The notes beneath the pieces are model-generated. The model worked only from the letters and a program-made list of their open reading frames with translations. It was not told the origin of the DNA and ran no database searches. A DNA stretch of 8,018 nt, taken from contig CAJGDR010000043.1 of NCBI GenBank assembly GCA_904502205.1, positions 1-8,018 on the forward strand. The letters run 5' to 3'. Position numbers and translations under genes: made by a program. Below are positions 4,976 to 8,018 of the stretch, piece after piece (positions within the stretch are counted from its first letter, which is position 1; each line of letters opens with the position of its first letter). Source of the DNA: an uncultured Bacilli bacterium. Lineage in GTDB: Bacteria; Bacillota_I; Bacilli_A; ML615J-28; CAG-313.

Positions 4976-6349
4976 TTATTTTCCCAAACAAAAGTTTTTA
5001 AATAAGTTATCAAGTAATTCGGTATCTTTAACATCTCCTAGAATTTCCCCTAAACTTACCCATGCATCTTTAATTGATAATTCGATAAAGTCAATAAATT
5101 GACTTTCATTAATTTCTTCAACTGCTTTTAATAAACTATTTTTTGCTTGTTTTAATCTTTCAATTTGTCGTGCGTTAGTAATATATATGTTTGAATTAAT
5201 GTTGATACCATTTTTAAACACAACACTACTAATTTTATTTTGTAGTTTTTCAATTGTTTTATAATCTTTTGTTGAAATAAGAATCGGATCATCAATCTTT
5301 GTTAAATCAATTTTTAATTCTAAATCGTTTTTGTTTATGATATATATATGTTTTTTATCTTTTACCGATTCCATTATTTGATAATCTTCTTCGCTTAATT
5401 CTTTACTTCCGTCAAATATCATTAGAATTAGATCAGCATACTCTATTTTTTCTTTACTTCTTTCAACACCTATTTGTTCTACTATATCTTCAGTGTCTCT
5501 AATCCCAGCAGTATCAATCAGATTTAAAATATAGTTACCTAAAGAAAGTTTTGCTTCTATGACATCTCTTGTTGTACCTGGAATTTCTGTTACAATCGCC
5601 TTATTTTCTTGTAACAATGCATTAAGTAGACTGCTCTTACCTACATTAGGTTTTCCAACAATCGCAGTATTGATACCTTCTTTTAATTTTAATCCGTCTT
5701 TTGCATTATCTAAAAGTAAATTTATACTTTCTAAAACTTCATAAATAACTGGTTTTATTTCATTATGTGTTAATTCATCTACATCATCATATTCTGGATA
5801 ATCAATATTAACTGCTATTTGCATTATAACTTTTAATAATTTATCTCTTTCTTCTTGAATTTTTTTTGCAGTTTCACCTAATAAACCTTGATTAGCGATT
5901 TTTAATGCATTTTTGTTTTCAGCATCAATAATATCCATGATTGCTTCTGCTTTAGTTAGATCAATTCGTCCGTTTAAAAAAGCTCTTTTAGTGAATTCGC
6001 CTGGTTCAGCAACTCTTGCTCCCAATAAAATCATTTGTTGATATATTAATTCCGTTACAAGTTGTCCACCATGACAGTTTATTTCAACAAGATTTTCTTT
6101 TGTATAAGTTTTTGGTGCTTTAAAAACACTAACTAATACTTCATCAATTATTTCATTAGTTTCATTATTATATATATAACCATAATTGATAGTGTGACTT
6201 GCGACTTTATTTAAGTTTTTACCTTTAAATGCTTTATTTACAATTTCGATTGCGTTATTACCACTTAATCTAATAATGGAAATCGCACCACGACCAACTG
6301 TTGTAGATATACCAACTATAGTATCTTCTAAAATTGTATTACTATTCAT
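4976..6349 (-). CDS. mnmE: tRNA uridine-34 modification GTPase MnmE
   Basis: MnmE works with MnmG to install the aminomethyl-type modification at C5 of wobble uridine 34 in certain tRNAs, using a methylene-tetrahydrofolate derivative. The N-terminal folate-binding domain (about residues 1-120) shows AISIIRLSG, EINCHGG and EPGEFTKRAFLNGRIDL. A helical domain follows and encloses the G domain: G1 GKPNVGKS (232-239), G2 GTTRD (258-262), G3 DTAG (279-282) and G4 NKND (339-342). The C-terminus is FCLGK, with the conserved catalytic-type cysteine at 454. At 457 residues it is full length. AAAGGAA lies 8 bases before the ATG. Its own extended -10 promoter lies just behind the jag terminator, so it is transcribed separately from yidC-jag although the order is the classical one. 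mnmG, often next in Bacillota, does not follow; asnS does. Confidence 0.98.
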   Translation of the reverse strand: MNSNTILEDTIVGISTTVGRGAISIIRLSGNNAIEIVNKAFKGKNLNKVASHTINYGYIYNNETNEIIDEVLVSVFKAPKTYTKENLVEINCHGGQLVTELIYQQMILLGARVAEPGEFTKRAFLNGRIDLTKAEAIMDIIDAENKNALKIANQGLLGETAKKIQEERDKLLKVIMQIAVNIDYPEYDDVDELTHNEIKPVIYEVLESINLLLDNAKDGLKLKEGINTAIVGKPNVGKSSLLNALLQENKAIVTEIPGTTRDVIEAKLSLGNYILNLIDTAGIRDTEDIVEQIGVERSKEKIEYADLILMIFDGSKELSEEDYQIMESVKDKKHIYIINKNDLELKIDLTKIDDPILISTKDYKTIEKLQNKISSVVFKNGININSNIYITNARQIERLKQAKNSLLKAVEEINESQFIDFIELSIKDAWVSLGEILGDVKDTELLDNLFKNFCLGK

Positions 6350-6382
6350 AATAATAATTCCTTTACATTTTTTGTTTAAATT

Positions 6383-6411
6383 ATTATATCAAATTTTTAA
6401 TAAAATAACAA
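6383..6411 (-). promoter_or_regulatory. Extended -10 promoter of mnmE
   Basis: TTGTTA (6406-6411) and TATAAT (6383-6388) on the - strand are 17 bases apart, with TGA directly before the -10 box (TGN extended -10). The predicted start near 6376 leaves a leader of about 27 bases carrying AAAGGAA. The -35 box touches the tail of the jag terminator. Confidence 0.75.
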
Positions 6412-6442
6412 GAAAAAGAAAATAAGGCTTACGCCTTATTTT
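6411..6442 (-). terminator. Hairpin terminator of the yidC-jag operon
   Basis: A 10-bp perfect stem, AAAATAAGGC (6419-6428) paired with 6433-6442, has a 4-base loop. On the - strand it is followed by the T-rich tail CTTTTTCTT (from 6418 down). The jag TAA stop (6436-6438) is inside the stem. Confidence 0.85.
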
Positions 6443-7035
6443 TTCTTTGGTTCAATTATTAAACATCTATTAGGTTCTACACCTTCAGAATGAGTAGTAA
6501 CATCATGCCATTCAGCAAGTTTATTGTGGATAACTTTTCTTTCGTATGCATTCATTGCACGTAGTTTAACAGGGATCTTAGTTTTAGCAACTTCTTTTGC
6601 AACTCTAGTTGCTAATTTTTCTAAATTTTCGTCACGTTTTTTGCGATAATCACCAATATCAACTTTTACGATTAATCCATTTTCTGTTTCAGGATCGAAA
6701 TATCTATTTACTACTAATGATGTTGCATATTGTAACGCAGCTAATGTTTTTGAACCTTTACCAATTAAAACTGCATTTGCATCTTCAGTTGTAATAGAGT
6801 ATTCAACTACATTATCACGCATTTTTCTTTCTACGAATCCTAAAATGTTTGCTTCTTTTAAGAAATTTTCTAAAAAGTCTTTACCTTTTTTTACAGGGTT
6901 TGCATCAACCATTACATGAATTTCTGTTTCTGAAATTTCATCAAAGTACATATCTTCTTTAGCAACACCTAATTCACTTACTGCCAAAACTTCTACTTCA
7001 GCCAATGTTTTCCCTTCGTATAATTTTTGTTTCAT
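6436..7035 (-). CDS. jag: RNA-binding protein Jag/KhpB (Jag-N, KH and R3H domains)
   Basis: This 199-residue cytoplasmic protein is encoded next to yidC, as in many Bacillota. The Jag-N domain spans about residues 1-50 (MKQKLYEGKTLAEVEVLAVSEL), a KH domain about 55-128 and an R3H domain about 133-197. The R3H signature is clear: RAMNAYERKVIHNKL with R166 and H170, then HSEGVEPNRCLIIEP. KhpB with its partner KhpA binds RNA and affects cell elongation and division in streptococci; the role here is inferred from the family. The KH loop reads IGKGSKTL where the usual form is IGKxGxTL, so the second glycine of the GXXG motif is serine (S95). The start has AGGAG 11 bases upstream, within the last codons of yidC, and the two genes are separated by only 6 bases. 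Confidence 0.95.
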   Translation of the reverse strand: MKQKLYEGKTLAEVEVLAVSELGVAKEDMYFDEISETEIHVMVDANPVKKGKDFLENFLKEANILGFVERKMRDNVVEYSITTEDANAVLIGKGSKTLAALQYATSLVVNRYFDPETENGLIVKVDIGDYRKKRDENLEKLATRVAKEVAKTKIPVKLRAMNAYERKVIHNKLAEWHDVTTHSEGVEPNRCLIIEPKKK

Positions 7036-7041
7036 AAAATA

Positions 7042-8018
7042 TTATTCTCCTAATTTTAATTTCTTTTTCAATCTTTCTAATTTACGGTCTGAGAATTTAT
7101 GATTTAATAACATTTGAGTTAATGAATAAATGTTACCAATTAACCAATACATACCTAAACCAGCAGCACTTTGATATACGAACATCCCCATCATTACAAT
7201 CATGAAATACATCATAAACTTCATAGAACCATTCATTTGGTTTTGTTGCATTGCTTGACGTTTATATGCGGGAATATTTTCTTGAGTTTTTTCGTAATTT
7301 TTCTTTTGGAATAATGAAGATAGATATTGTTGTAAAAATTGTGATGTTACAACTAATACTAAAATAACCATAACTCCCCAGAATTGACCTTTCCAAGCTT
7401 CTCCTCTTGTTAAAAATAAGTCAAGTCCTAAGAATTTTGTATTTAATTTGTTAACCCAATTTGGAGAATTCAAGATAGTTCCGTCTGTTAAATACATTCT
7501 TGATACAGCTTGATAAACCGCCATAAAGATTGGGAATTGTAACAACATTGAGAAACATCCACCTAATCCCATTTTATACTTTTTATAAAGTTGCATTTGT
7601 TCCATTTGTTTTGCACGTTCTGAATCAGGATCTTTACGATTTTGATATTTTGCTTCCAATTTTTGAAGTTCTGGTTGCATTAATTGCATTTTCAAACTCA
7701 TATTATTAGTTGAGTTATATACTGGCATCATTAAAGTTCTAATTAAAATTGTAACAATTAATAATCCAACAATGTAATAACCACCAAATAAACTTGAAAT
7801 AGCTTGTAACAACCATCCAATTGGGAATACTAAAACATTATTGAATAATGCTTTAAAGAAACCATCTTCTTTGAAACTAAATACTCTAATTGGTGACATT
7901 TGTGCTTTTAAAGTATTTATTGATAAGAAGTAGTTGCTTAATAGTTGATAAACATTTGTTGTTTCAACAATATTTTTTGTATCAACTTCTTGTGTAATTG
8001 TTGTAGCATTATTGATAT
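7042..8018 (-). CDS. yidC: Membrane protein insertase YidC/SpoIIIJ/Oxa1 family (N-terminus cut by window edge)
   Basis: YidC inserts and folds membrane proteins, alone or with the Sec translocon. The frame is open to the window edge, 39 whole codons upstream of the Met at 7897-7899. That Met is therefore almost surely internal, and the true start, with any signal or lipoprotein segment, is outside. The visible part has a short outer region, then the first core segment (VLVFPIGWLLQAISSLFGGYYIVGL, about codons 62-84). IVTILIRTLMMPV follows, with the conserved hydrophilic-groove arginine (codon at 7738-7740). Next come a basic cytoplasmic hairpin (about 110-150), three further membrane stretches including GCFSMLLQFPIFMAVYQAV and MVILVLVVTSQFLQQYL, and the late GLGMYWLIGNIYSLTQ motif. 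The C-terminal tail is strongly basic (RKLERLKKKLKLGE), as in forms that touch the ribosome. Codon numbers count from the window edge. Confidence 0.97.
   Translation of the reverse strand, partial: INNATTITQEVDTKNIVETTNVYQLLSNYFLSINTLKAQMSPIRVFSFKEDGFFKALFNNVLVFPIGWLLQAISSLFGGYYIVGLLIVTILIRTLMMPVYNSTNNMSLKMQLMQPELQKLEAKYQNRKDPDSERAKQMEQMQLYKKYKMGLGGCFSMLLQFPIFMAVYQAVSRMYLTDGTILNSPNWVNKLNTKFLGLDLFLTRGEAWKGQFWGVMVILVLVVTSQFLQQYLSSLFQKKNYEKTQENIPAYKRQAMQQNQMNGSMKFMMYFMIVMMGMFVYQSAAGLGMYWLIGNIYSLTQMLLNHKFSDRKLERLKKKLKLGE

Noticed and set aside
4881..5102. A 73-codon + strand frame over the asnS promoter and the mnmE end
   Set aside because: It runs antisense to the T-box leader, its promoter and the mnmE C-terminus, with no start signal; it is a product of AT-rich sequence.
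6609..6794. A 61-codon + strand frame within jag
   Set aside because: It is antisense to the KH-R3H region of jag, with His/Leu-rich low-complexity content and no ribosome binding site.
7042..7899. yidC starting at the ATG complementary to 7897-7899
   Set aside because: The same frame stays open without a stop to the window edge, and no ribosome binding site precedes this Met, so it is an internal residue of a partial gene.

Overview
This is a strongly AT-rich bacterial window. It looks like a chromosomal segment from a low-GC Bacillota, in the Bacilli, Erysipelotrichia or Mollicutes-relative range; that placement is an inference from composition and gene content, with no rRNA to confirm it. 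Supporting signs are the strong AGGAGG-type ribosome binding sites, sigma-A promoters close to consensus, a T-box riboswitch in front of a tRNA synthetase gene, and the yidC-jag-mnmE gene order that often lies near the replication origin in Bacillota. Tryptophan is read from TGG and every visible stop is TAA or TAG, so the standard bacterial code works throughout.

Left part (1-2039). The tail of a probable membrane protein on the + strand meets a three-gene operon on the - strand at a shared hairpin terminator. The operon, in transcription order, is an unrecognised 127-residue protein, an NfeD-type membrane protein with a C-terminal OB fold, and a stomatin-like SPFH protein. The genes overlap or nearly touch and are driven by a promoter with perfect -35 and -10 hexamers. 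NfeD and SPFH proteins are a well-known membrane pair; the small protein is the unexplained member.

Middle (2040-3273). A divergent promoter region with three short direct repeats leads on the + strand into a solitary 345-residue protein. It has one membrane segment at each end and a large, probably extracytoplasmic domain, and I do not recognise it. A bidirectional terminator separates it from asnS.

Right part (3274-8018, all - strand). asnS, encoding asparaginyl-tRNA synthetase, is preceded by its own promoter and a complete T-box leader. The leader shows a specifier AAC (Asn), the T-box sequence, and alternative antiterminator and terminator folds. Upstream lie mnmE (tRNA wobble-uridine modification GTPase), with its own extended -10 promoter, then jag/khpB (KH-R3H RNA-binding protein) and yidC (membrane insertase, cut by the window edge). 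yidC and jag form a tight operon ending in a hairpin terminator.

Most of the window is core housekeeping sequence. I found no mobile element, CRISPR array, defence island or clear new system. The items most worth a second look are the two unrecognised proteins, the unusual KH loop in Jag, and the T-box acceptor-pairing base.
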